A DNA stretch of 64,000 nt from Poriferisodalis sp965204195 (GTDB taxonomy: Bacteria > Actinomycetota > Acidimicrobiia > Acidimicrobiales > Poriferisodalaceae): the NCBI RefSeq assembly GCF_965204195.1, contig NZ_OZ241975.1:3534001-3598000 (forward strand), given 5' to 3'. Under the pieces are notes generated by a model, which saw only the letters and a list, made by a program, of their open reading frames with translations, searched no databases and was not told where the DNA came from. Shown one piece after another: positions 1 through 7,642 of this stretch. The first letter of the stretch is position 1. Every line of letters begins with the position of its first letter. A program made the position numbers and the translations under genes.

Positions 1-1892
1 GCCCGCAGCAGCGGCACCGCCTGGCGCTGCATGTTGGCGCCCATGAGCGCCCGGTTGGCATCGTCGTGCTCGAGGAACGGGATCAGCGCGGTGGCCACCG
101 ACACGATCTGCTTCGGCGAGACGTCCATGAGCTGGACTTCCGATGCCGGTACGTAGCTGATCTCGGTGGTTGCGGCGAAATAGGTGTCACGCTCCATCTG
201 CAGCCGAAGATCTTCCAGGCTGGCGCCCTGGGGGCTCTTGCGCACGAGCACGCGGGGGTTGCGGAATGATCCGTCGGGGTTGAGCGGCGCGTTGGCCTGC
301 GCGACCACGAACTCCTCTTCCTCGTCCGCGGTCAGGTAACGCACCTCGGTGGTGGCCTTGCCGTCCTTGATCACCCGGTAGGGCGACTCGATGAAGCCGA
401 ACTCGTTGACACGGGCGAAAGTCGCCAGTGCCCCGATCAGGCCGATGTTCGGACCCTCCGGCGTCTCGATGGGGCACATGCGGCCGTAGTGGCTGAAGTG
501 GACATCGCGCACCTCGAAGCCGGCTCGTTCCCGCGACAGGCCGCCAGGGCCGAGCGCGGACAGGCGGCGACGATGGGTGAGGCCCGACAGCGGGTTCACC
601 TGGTCCATGAACTGGCTGAGCTGGCTGGTGCCGAAGAACTCCTTGGTGGCGGCCACGACGGGGCGGATGTTGATCAGCGTCTGCGGCGTGATGGCCTCGA
701 CGTCCTGGGTGGTCATGCGCTCGCGCACCACCCGCTCCATGCGGCTGAGGCCGATGCGCACCTGGTTCTGGATCAGCTCGCCGACAGAGCGGATGCGGCG
801 GTTGGCGAAGTGATCCTGGTCGTCCAGCCGGTAGCCGGGCTCGGCGTTGGCCAAGTGCAGCAGGTAGCTCGCCGTGGCGAGGACTTCGCTGCGGGTGAGC
901 ACCGTGGAATCGGGATCGGGACGGATCAGTTCGGGGTGCTCGAGCGCGTCGGGGTGATCGGCGTCGATGAAGTCGAGGCCGAACAGCTCAGACACGCGGT
1001 CGAGCTCGGGCCCGAGCTTGCGGTTCAGCTTGTAGCGGCCGACCTTGGACAGCGAGTACCGGCGCTCGTCGAAGAACGCATTCTGGAAGTAGTTGGACGC
1101 GGCATCGGGGGTAGCCACCTCACCGGGGCGGACCCGCTTGTACAGCTCGAGGAGCGAGTCCTGCTGGTTGGGCGCAACGTCTCGATCCTTTTCCCACTGG
1201 GGCTCCAGGAAGTCGAAGTGCTCGACGAACCGCTCGAGCAGGCCGGGATGGCGGTCTTCGCCATAGCCCAGCGCTCGCAGCAGCGAGAAGATGCTGAGGC
1301 GGCGCTTGCGGGCCACCCGGCTGCCGGCGGTGGGGTCCTTGCCCGGCTTGTGCTCGACGTCGAACTCGATCCACTCGCCGCGGTAGGGATGAATGGTTGC
1401 CGTCACCAGCTGGTGCTTCGACATGTTGCGGAGCCGGTAGCGCTCGCCGGGCTGGAAGATGACGCCGGGCGAGCGCACGAGCTGACTCACCACCACCCGC
1501 TCGGTGCCGTTGATGATGAACGTGCCCTTGGGGGTCATCATCGGGAAGTCGCCCATGAACACGGTCTGGGCCTTGACCTCGCCGGTGTGGGCGTTCTTGA
1601 ACTCGGCGCGCACGAAGATCGGCGCCGAGTAAGTCATGTCGCGTTCTTTGCACTCCTCCACGGAGAACTTGGGCGGCGGTCGCAGGTCCTCGTCGTAGGG
1701 GTCGAACGAGAAGACGAGCTGGAGATGCCCACCGAAGTCGCTGATGGGGCTGATGTCTGAGAAGGTCTCAGCGAGCCCGACATCGAGGAATCGTTGGAAG
1801 GAATCCTTCTGGATCGACACGAGGTCCGGGAGCTCCAGGACTTCGTCGAGGTTGCCGAACGAATAGCGTTCGCGGCCGACACGAGACGACAA
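1..1892 (-). CDS. rpoB: RNA polymerase beta subunit (partial, C-terminus beyond the left edge)
   Basis: This is the catalytic beta subunit of RNA polymerase. About 630 residues are present, from a TTG start at 1892 (AGGAG lies about 6 nt upstream) to the window edge. The protein opens LSSRVGRERYSFGNLDEVLE, as in actinobacterial RpoB. The rifampicin pocket reads SQFMDQVNPLSGLTHRRRL (about 540-625). The Asp, His and Ser positions most often mutated in resistance are wild type, but Val replaces the usual Asn next to NPL. It follows rplL on the same strand after a 250-bp spacer, the classical rplKAJL-rpoBC order. The frame is open to position 1, so the gene continues outside the window. Confidence 0.97.
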   Translation of the reverse strand, partial: MSSRVGRERYSFGNLDEVLELPDLVSIQKDSFQRFLDVGLAETFSDISPISDFGGHLQLVFSFDPYDEDLRPPPKFSVEECKERDMTYSAPIFVRAEFKNAHTGEVKAQTVFMGDFPMMTPKGTFIINGTERVVVSQLVRSPGVIFQPGERYRLRNMSKHQLVTATIHPYRGEWIEFDVEHKPGKDPTAGSRVARKRRLSIFSLLRALGYGEDRHPGLLERFVEHFDFLEPQWEKDRDVAPNQQDSLLELYKRVRPGEVATPDAASNYFQNAFFDERRYSLSKVGRYKLNRKLGPELDRVSELFGLDFIDADHPDALEHPELIRPDPDSTVLTRSEVLATASYLLHLANAEPGYRLDDQDHFANRRIRSVGELIQNQVRIGLSRMERVVRERMTTQDVEAITPQTLINIRPVVAATKEFFGTSQLSQFMDQVNPLSGLTHRRRLSALGPGGLSRERAGFEVRDVHFSHYGRMCPIETPEGPNIGLIGALATFARVNEFGFIESPYRVIKDGKATTEVRYLTADEEEEFVVAQANAPLNPDGSFRNPRVLVRKSPQGASLEDLRLQMERDTYFAATTEISYVPASEVQLMDVSPKQIVSVATALIPFLEHDDANRALMGANMQRQAVPLLR

Positions 1893-2118
1893 CGGACTCT
1901 CCTAGTGGTTCAGTTGTTCGGGATGGGTCACCGGCGACTGCCCGCGGCAGGCGACGAGGGGACGGAAGCGCGCGCAGTCGCAGGCGTCCGCAGCAAACAG
2001 GGAGCCCACCGATGGGCTTCGATGCTGGGGACTGGTGGGTGCGCGAATGGGGAGGCCACCTGTGCCACGGCCTTGGCAACGCTATCCAGCAACGCTGGGC
2101 GCCACAACCGCGACACGC

Positions 2119-2146
2119 GGCGCGCGGTGAGAAATGTGCGCGCGCC
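2119..2146 (-). promoter_or_regulatory. Hairpin directly after rplL, possible rplL-rpoB attenuator
   Basis: A perfect 8-bp inverted repeat (GGCGCGCG / CGCGCGCC, 12-nt loop) begins at the rplL stop codon. No T-run follows on the minus strand. Partial terminators between rplL and rpoB that lower polymerase-subunit output relative to ribosomal proteins are known in other bacteria; that role here is inferred from position. The rest of the rplL-rpoB spacer (1893-2118) shows no gene or other clear signal. Confidence 0.4.
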
Positions 2147-2538
2147 TAGGACAGTTCGACGCTGGCGCCGACCGCCTCGAGGGCTTCCTTGGCCTTGTCG
2201 GCGTCGGCCTTCGGCACGCCTTCGAGCACAGGCTTCGGGGCGGCCTCCACCAGGTCCTTGGCCTCCTTGAGGCCCAGGCTGGTGAGCGAGCGCACCTCCT
2301 TGATGACCTGCACCTTCTTGTCGCCGATCGCGGTCAGCGTGACGGTGACCTCATCGGCAGCCTCTTCGGCAGCCTCGCCGTCGCTGTCGCCTCCGGCAGC
2401 AGCGGCGGCCACCATCATCGGGGCAGCGGCTGCAGCGGTGACGTCGAAGCGCTCTTCGAACGCCTTCTTCAGCTCGACCAGCTCGAGCACCGTCATGTTG
2501 CCGATGGCGTCGAGGATCTCTTCGGTGGACGTGCTCAT
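2146..2538 (-). CDS. rplL: 50S ribosomal protein L7/L12
   Basis: This is the ribosomal stalk protein that recruits translation factors, 130 residues, normal length. It has an N-terminal dimerisation region (about 1-35), an Ala/Gly/Asp-rich hinge (36-62) and the C-terminal factor-binding domain (63-130) with EVRSLTSLGLKEAKDLVE. The ATG overlaps the rplJ TGA (ATGA), and GGAG lies 8 nt upstream inside the rplJ tail. Translation is therefore probably coupled to L10, although the stalk needs several L7/L12 copies per L10. In most bacteria an intergenic gap separates these genes, so the overlap is a little unusual. Confidence 0.97.
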   Translation of the reverse strand: MSTSTEEILDAIGNMTVLELVELKKAFEERFDVTAAAAAPMMVAAAAAGGDSDGEAAEEAADEVTVTLTAIGDKKVQVIKEVRSLTSLGLKEAKDLVEAAPKPVLEGVPKADADKAKEALEAVGASVELS

Positions 2539-3236
2539 TGGTTGTTCTCCGTATTTGTTGGATCGTCAGGTGATTTGCTGTCTGGGTCGTCTGCTTCGGC
2601 GTCTTCAGCCTCAGGAGCGGAATCTGCCGCGGCCGTGCTGGCATCGGCTTCGTCTGCTTGAGCCGCGGTCTCGGCGTTGGGAGCCGGGCTGTCCGGTGTC
2701 TTGTCGGCCAGGGCTTGCAGCAGGCCCGACACCTCCCCGATCAAGTTGTTCATCATCGACGCCAGCGCACTGAGCGGCGCGGCGAACGCTCCCAGCATCT
2801 GCGCCATCAGCTCATCGCGCGACGGCAGGTCGGCGAGCTCGCGCACTTGGGCGTCGCTGAGCAACGTGCCTGCCAGCACGCCGCCCTTGATGACCAGCGC
2901 GTCGTGCTCCGCTGCGAACGTGCGCAGGGCCTGAGCGGCCGCCGACGGATCCTTGCCGCAGAAGGCGAGCGCCGTGGGCCCCAAGAGCAGGTCAAGCGTG
3001 CCGGCCGGCGCATCAACCGACAGTGCCCGGCGGACGAGCGTGTTCTTGTAGATCTTGTAACGGCAGTCGGCATCGATGAGGCGGCCGCGCAGGTCGGCCA
3101 TCTCTGCCACGTCCAAGCCCCGGTACTCGGTGAACAGCACCGCATCGGCCTCGGCGAATCGCTGGCGGACCTCGTCCACCACTGCCACCTTGTCGGCCCG
3201 CGGCACGCGCCCCTCAGCCGTCGTTGCTGTCGCCAT
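2535..3236 (-). CDS. rplJ: 50S ribosomal protein L10 with acidic C-terminal extension
   Basis: L10 anchors L7/L12 dimers to the ribosome and usually represses its own mRNA leader. The ATG at 3236 was chosen because AGGAGG sits 8 nt upstream and the sequence MATATTAEGRVPRADKVAVV matches the family N-terminus; a longer in-frame extension exists but has no such support. At 233 residues it is longer than the usual 165-180. The last 60 or so residues are a low-complexity Asp/Glu/Ala/Ser tail that looks disordered. The tail is read in the same frame as the core and ends on the rplL start codon. Confidence 0.96.
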   Translation of the reverse strand: MATATTAEGRVPRADKVAVVDEVRQRFAEADAVLFTEYRGLDVAEMADLRGRLIDADCRYKIYKNTLVRRALSVDAPAGTLDLLLGPTALAFCGKDPSAAAQALRTFAAEHDALVIKGGVLAGTLLSDAQVRELADLPSRDELMAQMLGAFAAPLSALASMMNNLIGEVSGLLQALADKTPDSPAPNAETAAQADEADASTAAADSAPEAEDAEADDPDSKSPDDPTNTENNQ

Positions 3237-3359
3237 GGTGGAGACCTCCTGTGCTGCGGGGTGTGCGGTGATCGGGCGGTTGGATCGCTCCCGGCCCCAG
3301 AACGGGCACCGGTCCGCAGACCAGACAGAACCGCATCCCGACGCACACGCGCACAGGAA

Positions 3360-3480
3360 GACCGTCCGCCTCATCAGGCTCGACCCGTGCGACTCACCCG
3401 AGGCGGGCGAGCCCCTGAGCATGCTTCAGACGGGGCCGATTTCAGGCCGGAGCCACCGGAGTTCTACGGCGAGCAAGTTG
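3360..3480 (-). promoter_or_regulatory. Probable L10 leader (r-protein autoregulatory mRNA element)
   Basis: The 294-bp rplA-rplJ spacer carries no gene. Its minus strand around 3447-3474 reads GCCGUAGAAcuCCGGUGGCU, which resembles the conserved core of L10 leaders in other Gram-positives, and it is followed by GC-rich complementary segments. The L10(L12)4 complex is known to bind such leaders and repress rplJL. The assignment rests on motif resemblance and position only; a covariance-model search with the Rfam L10_leader model would decide it. Confidence 0.5.
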
Positions 3481-3530
3481 TGAAGTGCCGAACGCTACCG
3501 GTCGCGCCCGGCTATTCAACTGCGGGAGGG

Positions 3531-4217
3531 CTAGTTGAACGTGGTGGGGTCGATGCGGACTCCTGGGCCCATGGTCGAGGACACCACCATCTTGCGCACG
3601 TAGCGGCCCTTGGCACCGGCTGGCTTCGCCCGTGCCAGCTCGTCCATGACCGCTGCCAGATTGGCGTTCAGGTCCTCAGCGGTGAAGCTCACCTTGCCGA
3701 TCGCCAGATGCACGTTGCCGTAGCGGTCGGTGCGGTACTCGACCTTGCCGCCCTTGAACTCGCCGACAGCCTTGCCCACATCGGGCGTCACCGTGCCGGA
3801 CTTGGGATTCGGCATAAGGCCACGCGGGCCGAGCACCTTGCCCAGCCGGCCCACCACGCCCATCATGTCCGGCGTCGCGATCGCCACGTCGAAATCGGTG
3901 AATCCGGCCTCGACGCGCTCGGCCAGATCGGCACCGCCCACAACGTCGGCACCTGCTTCGGAAGCAGCCGCCGCAGCGTCACCCTGCGCGAAGACCGCAA
4001 CGCGCACGTCGCCGCCGGTGCCCGACGGCAGCGCGACGGTGCCACGCACCATCTGGTCGGCCTTGCGGGGGTCCACGCCGAGCCGCACCGACAGATCGAC
4101 CGATTCGTCGAACTTGGCCGGTGCCAGCGTGCGCACCATGTCGATGGCCTGGGCGGGCTCGTGCATCATCTGCCGGTCGTACCGTCGGGTCGCCTCGGCG
4201 TACTTCTTCCCTGACAT
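3531..4217 (-). CDS. rplA: 50S ribosomal protein L1
   Basis: This is the L1-stalk protein of the large subunit that helps release deacylated tRNA; it is also a translational repressor of the L11-L1 mRNA in many bacteria. The 228-residue length is standard. Diagnostic segments are MSGKKYAEATRRYD at the N-terminus and the conserved loop GKVLGPRGLMPNPKSGTVT (about 125-145). GAGGAG precedes the ATG by 9-10 nt. It lies 29 bp downstream of rplK in the same transcription unit. Confidence 0.97.
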   Translation of the reverse strand: MSGKKYAEATRRYDRQMMHEPAQAIDMVRTLAPAKFDESVDLSVRLGVDPRKADQMVRGTVALPSGTGGDVRVAVFAQGDAAAAASEAGADVVGGADLAERVEAGFTDFDVAIATPDMMGVVGRLGKVLGPRGLMPNPKSGTVTPDVGKAVGEFKGGKVEYRTDRYGNVHLAIGKVSFTAEDLNANLAAVMDELARAKPAGAKGRYVRKMVVSSTMGPGVRIDPTTFN

Positions 4218-4246
4218 CTGTTGGGTCTCCTCTGTCGCGCCGCGAA

Positions 4247-4702
4247 TCAGCCGGCGACTTCGATGCCCATCGAGCGAGCGGTGCCGATCACCTGCAGCTT
4301 GGCGTTCTCAAGATCGCGTGCGTTGAGATCGGGCATCTTCGTCGCGGCGATCTCGGCAACCTGGGCCTCGGTGACATGCGCCACGGTCGCGCGGCCGGGG
4401 TTGTTGGCCGCCTTCTCCAGCCCCGCCGCTTGGCGCAGCAGCACCGACGTCGGCGGTGTCTTCGTGATGAACGTGAACGACCGGTCTTCGAAGATCGTGA
4501 TCTCCGCTGGCACGATCGTGCCGCGCTGGCTCTCGGTCTTGGAGTTGTACTCCTTGCAGAAGTCCATGATCGCCACGCCGTGCGGGCCGAGCGCCGTGCC
4601 CACCGGCGGCGCGGGCGAGGCCTGCCCAGCGGGGATCTGGATCTTCACCACCGCGCTCACCCGCTTGCGGCCCGCCGCGGGTCGTGCCGGATTGTCTGCC
4701 AT
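4247..4702 (-). CDS. rplK: 50S ribosomal protein L11
   Basis: L11 forms the GTPase-associated centre with 23S rRNA and L10. At 151 residues it is slightly longer than the common 141-144. The N-terminal domain holds KIQIPAGQASPAPPVGTALG, and the proline-rich linker and RNA-binding C-terminal domain (KMPDLNARDLENA) are intact. GAGGAG lies just upstream of the ATG. It sits between nusG and rplA as in most bacteria. Confidence 0.97.
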   Translation of the reverse strand: MADNPARPAAGRKRVSAVVKIQIPAGQASPAPPVGTALGPHGVAIMDFCKEYNSKTESQRGTIVPAEITIFEDRSFTFITKTPPTSVLLRQAAGLEKAANNPGRATVAHVTEAQVAEIAATKMPDLNARDLENAKLQVIGTARSMGIEVAG

Positions 4703-4744
4703 GAGGTGCTCCTCGGGTCTGTGCTGCTTGGCCCTCGCAGGGGC

Positions 4745-5515
4745 TCAGATCTTTGCGACTTGGACGAAGTCGAGCTCGACGGGGGTCTCGCGGCCGAAGA
4801 TGTTCACCAGCACCTTCACCTTTAGCTGCTCCTCGTTGATCTCGATGACCTGACCCTGGAAATCGGAGAACGGGCCTTCCTTGATGCGCACACCTTCGTC
4901 GATCTCGAAGATCATCGACGGCTTGGTGCGGCGCGGCATCTCGGGCCCGTCATCTGGCTCGGCCAGGAACGCCTCCACCTCCCTGCGGCGCAGGGGCGAC
5001 GGCTTGCCGCCCGGGCCCGCGTAGCCGGTGACCCCCGGCGTGCTGCGGATCATGTGGTGGGCCTCGTCGCTGGGACGGCAACGGATCAGCAGGTAGCCGG
5101 GGAAGACCTTCTTCTTGGCGACGACCTTGCGGCCGCCCTTGAACTCGATCACGTCCTCCATCGGGATGGCGACCTCAAGAATCCGGTCCTCCATGTCGAA
5201 CGTGCCGATCCGGGCTTCGAGGTTCTGCTTCACCTTCTTCTCGTAGCCCGACTGCGTGTGCACGACAAACCAGCGACCCGGCCGGTCGTACGGCGAGACC
5301 CGCTTGGCCTCCGGCTCGTCAACGGCGAGCAGTTCGTCCTCAGTGAGCACGTCGACGGCGCCGGCCTCATCGGCGGCGCCTGCCGTGTCAGTTGGCTCGG
5401 CTGCCTCGGCGCCCGGACCCATCAGGGTGGTTGCTGTCTGGGAGCTCAGCAATCGGCGTGCGGTCGCCATCGGGTCGGTCTCGGGCTCTGCGGGAGTGTC
5501 GGTCAGATCGCTCAT
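4745..5515 (-). CDS. nusG: Transcription antitermination/pausing factor NusG with acidic N-terminal extension
   Basis: NusG binds RNA polymerase and couples transcription with translation and Rho. The NGN domain spans about residues 80-195 (GRWFVVHTQSGYEKKVKQNL, VFPGYLLIRC). The KOW domain follows at about 205-256 (EGVRIKEGPFSDFQGQV). At 256 residues it exceeds the 180-residue core because of a 75-80-residue Ala/Glu/Asp-rich N-terminal tail. Similar acidic extensions are known in actinobacterial NusG. It lies 21 bp downstream of secE in the secE-nusG-rplK-rplA unit. Confidence 0.96.
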   Translation of the reverse strand: MSDLTDTPAEPETDPMATARRLLSSQTATTLMGPGAEAAEPTDTAGAADEAGAVDVLTEDELLAVDEPEAKRVSPYDRPGRWFVVHTQSGYEKKVKQNLEARIGTFDMEDRILEVAIPMEDVIEFKGGRKVVAKKKVFPGYLLIRCRPSDEAHHMIRSTPGVTGYAGPGGKPSPLRRREVEAFLAEPDDGPEMPRRTKPSMIFEIDEGVRIKEGPFSDFQGQVIEINEEQLKVKVLVNIFGRETPVELDFVQVAKI

Positions 5516-5536
5516 GTTCGTCTGCTCAGATGCTTG

Positions 5537-5845
5537 TCAGTTCACGTCGAAGAGGCGGAGGACGCCTTCACCCAGGATCCAGTCGAATCCGGCGATCATC
5601 GCCGTCAGGATCACGATGGTGATGAACACGACGACCGAGTAGTTGACGATCTCCGCGCGTGTCGGCCAGATCACCTTCTTCAACTCGGAGCGGACCTCGC
5701 CCACGAACTGCGCTGGTCCAGCTCGCTCGCTGGTCGGCGATGCCGGTGCTGCCTGGCGCCGCTCGCGCCGTCCCGCGGGCGCGCCGTCAGCCCCCATCTC
5801 GCCCTGACGCTGCAGGTGACGGCGTGTGCGTCGGTTCATGGCCAT
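5537..5845 (-). CDS. secE: Preprotein translocase subunit SecE
   Basis: SecE is the small essential clamp of the SecYEG channel. The protein has 102 residues: a basic, Ala/Pro-rich cytosolic N-terminus, then the amphipathic helix and conserved EVRSELKKVIWPTRAEIVNY (about 50-69), then one transmembrane helix (VVVFITIVILTAMIAGF). One helix is the usual form outside the enterobacteria. GGAG lies 9 nt before the ATG. It is adjacent to tRNA-Trp, a widespread bacterial arrangement. Confidence 0.95.
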   Translation of the reverse strand: MAMNRRTRRHLQRQGEMGADGAPAGRRERRQAAPASPTSERAGPAQFVGEVRSELKKVIWPTRAEIVNYSVVVFITIVILTAMIAGFDWILGEGVLRLFDVN

Positions 5846-5940
5846 CGGAAGTGTCTCCGGCCTCTATTTCTCAGGGACTTGTGTTCATGGCTTGGGCATG
5901 GTCGGTCCGCCGGGCTGACGGTCCAAACCGGCGGAAGCGC

Positions 5941-6013
5941 AGGGCAGGAGGGACTCGAACCCGCAACCGCCGGTTTTGGAGACCGGTGCTCTACCAAATT
6001 GAGCTACTGCCCT
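5941..6013 (-). tRNA. tRNA-Trp (anticodon CCA)
   Basis: The minus strand folds into a 73-nt cloverleaf with a 7-bp acceptor stem AGGGCAG/CTGCCCT, D-arm GCTC/GAGC, anticodon loop CTCCAAA and T-arm GCGGG TTCGAGT CCCTC. The 3' CCA is not encoded. It lies just upstream of secE. Confidence 0.96.
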
Positions 6014-6140
6014 CAGCGTCGGCGCATCGCGTGCGATACGCGGGTGACACTCAGTGCGGGCCTTCTTGGCGAATGTCCGCCGCAACAGGCTACCGGCAGC
6101 GATCTGGGTCGCGTCCAGAGGCGTCTTGTGAGGAGTCTGG

Positions 6141-6246
6141 TAGCGGGACTGGGACTCGAACCCAGGACCTCACGATGCTGCGCTGATGGCGGCGACCGCA
6201 AGCGGCCGCCGCTGCCGTGCGCTCTGACCAACTGAGCTATCCCGCG
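6141..6246 (-). pseudogene. Met-tRNA-like gene with its anticodon loop replaced by a hairpin
   Basis: Outside the anticodon loop this copy is base-for-base the same as the intact tRNA-Met at 7389-7462, except position 1 (C instead of G, giving a C-U mismatch at the acceptor end). In the loop, six bases (CTCATA) are replaced by 38. The inserted bases form a 10-bp stem GCGGCGGCCG / CGGTCGCCGC closed by a CUUG tetraloop, with one G-U pair. No normal anticodon loop remains. It is most simply a tRNA pseudogene. An intron-like insertion removed by RNA processing is a remote alternative. Confidence 0.75.
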
Positions 6247-6374
6247 TAAGATCACAGCGGCCTGAGTCGAACAGGGTGTGAGTCAGTTTCAATTGCCAGG
6301 TCAGACGCGATGGACTGTCGCTGCGGTCCCCACGCTGGCCGTCGCCGAGTCGCAGTTCCGGCTAGACACTCCGA

Positions 6375-7286
6375 ATGCAGATCAGCCGGCGTAGATCGAC
6401 CATGCCGGCAATGGCGTTGCTGGCGGCTGTCGTCGTGATCGCTGGCTGCACTTCGGCTCCCGAGCCGCCTGCGCAGGTGGCCGAACCCGCGACGGCCGTG
6501 GCCAGCGAGCCGCCTCCCACGACCGTTACGCCGCATGAGTGCGCTGCGGTGTTCGAAGCCGACTGGGACGCATACGGCTGGGAGCGGTGCTTGCTGCCGG
6601 ATGACGAGAGCCCTTGGCATCTGGACAGCAATTCTGCTGAGGCAGTGCTGGCGAGCGTTTGGGCGCGCTACGGCGCTGGGCCCATGCCCGATGTAGCCAT
6701 CGTGGAGGACTTCGCCCCAGATCTCTGCGCCGAGACGGACGAGCCTTGCCAAGGCATCGCCAGCGCCACCCGCCACGGGGACGGCAGCCGCTATGTCACC
6801 CTCGGCACACACGACAACATCAGCCTGTTCGCTGTGCTTCACGAAGCCGCTCACCACATCGTCGGCGTCGGGCGCGACATCTACGCCGGAGGCCATGGGA
6901 ACGACTTCCGCTGCGTCGCAGTCGAGATGTACAGCACCTACGCCCCCGAGGCGGTGCCGGTCAGCGTTGCGGCGGGCTTCGCTGAGATGTGCGGTACAAC
7001 CGCCGAGGCGGTGCTGGCGAGGCACTGCGCTGCGGACACTGCGGGCATCATCAGAGCCGCCGAACTGCTCGCCGCTCACGGCACCACACTGTCAGGCCAC
7101 CGAGACCGACAGGACGAGATCGACCGGCTCATCGTCGGCATAGAGGAAAGCTGGCAAGGCGACCTTGACGCCAAGACTGAGCGCATCGAAGCGCTGCAAG
7201 CCGAGCGAGACGAACTCGGTCGAGCCGTTGTCAAACTAAATGAAGCGGTCCGCTCCGTGCCAGAGCCGGACTGCTCAGCGCGCTAA
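6375..7286 (+). CDS. Secreted lipoprotein with an HExxH-type metallopeptidase-like motif
   Basis: This 303-residue protein has a lipoprotein signal: basic N-terminus, hydrophobic AMALLAAVVV, and a VIAGC lipobox with Cys at about residue 25, followed by a Pro/Thr/Ala linker. The mature region carries LHEAAHHIVGVG and a further His about 15 residues on (GGHGNDF), an arrangement seen in zincin metallopeptidases. The C-terminus (about 250-295) is charged and helical and may be a coiled coil. Enzyme activity is inferred from the motif only. The gene runs opposite to its neighbours and lies between the two Met-tRNA copies. No strong Shine-Dalgarno is seen; the Met ten residues on is an alternative start. 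Confidence 0.8.
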   Translation: MQISRRRSTMPAMALLAAVVVIAGCTSAPEPPAQVAEPATAVASEPPPTTVTPHECAAVFEADWDAYGWERCLLPDDESPWHLDSNSAEAVLASVWARYGAGPMPDVAIVEDFAPDLCAETDEPCQGIASATRHGDGSRYVTLGTHDNISLFAVLHEAAHHIVGVGRDIYAGGHGNDFRCVAVEMYSTYAPEAVPVSVAAGFAEMCGTTAEAVLARHCAADTAGIIRAAELLAAHGTTLSGHRDRQDEIDRLIVGIEESWQGDLDAKTERIEALQAERDELGRAVVKLNEAVRSVPEPDCSAR

Positions 7287-7388
7287 GTCGATTTGGCATG
7301 CACCAGGTCGCGCCGAATCGGTTCTATACAGCCCGATTTCACGAATTCCGGCCAACATCCACACTCGTTATCGACCAATACCTACGAG

Positions 7389-7462
7389 TAGCGGGACTGG
7401 GACTCGAACCCAGGACCTCACGATTATGAGCCGTGCGCTCTGACCAACTGAGCTATCCCGCC
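7389..7462 (-). tRNA. tRNA-Met (anticodon CAT), elongator type
   Basis: A 74-nt cloverleaf on the minus strand: acceptor GGCGGGA/TCCCGCT (with a G-U closing pair), D-arm GCTC/GAGC, anticodon loop CTCATAA, T-arm CTGGG TTCGAGT CCCAG and discriminator A. The first base pair and the anticodon stem fit an elongator Met tRNA rather than the initiator. A lysidine-modified Ile reading of CAT cannot be fully excluded by eye. CCA is not encoded. Confidence 0.92.
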
Positions 7463-7485
7463 GTGGGAGCCGCAGGCTAGCGGCG

Positions 7486-7558
7486 AGCCCCGTGCCGGAA
7501 TCGAACCGGCGACACCAGCCTTACCATGGCTGTGCTCTGCCTACTGAGCTAACGGGGC
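7486..7558 (-). tRNA. tRNA-Thr (anticodon GGT)
   Basis: A 73-nt cloverleaf on the minus strand: acceptor GCCCCGT/ACGGGGC, anticodon stem CAGCC/GGCTG with loop ATGGTAA, T-arm GCCGG TTCGATT CCGGC. It lies 23 bp upstream of tRNA-Met in the same direction; this Thr-Met pair ahead of tRNA-Trp/secE is common in actinobacteria. Confidence 0.95.
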
Positions 7559-7642
7559 GGGTTTCGCGTACGCCGAGACCGTCGTGCGCGGACGATTGTG
7601 GGGTCCGGAGTGTATCTGCGGCCCTTCGGTAGCTTCGCTGCC

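Noticed and set aside
489..1760. Long plus-strand open frame opposite rpoB
   Set aside because: GC-rich codon structure of rpoB opens the antisense frame; the protein is low-complexity and matches no domain.
6141..6246. Group I intron in the Met-tRNA-like gene
   Set aside because: The insertion is only 38 nt, far too short for a self-splicing intron, and has none of its core elements.
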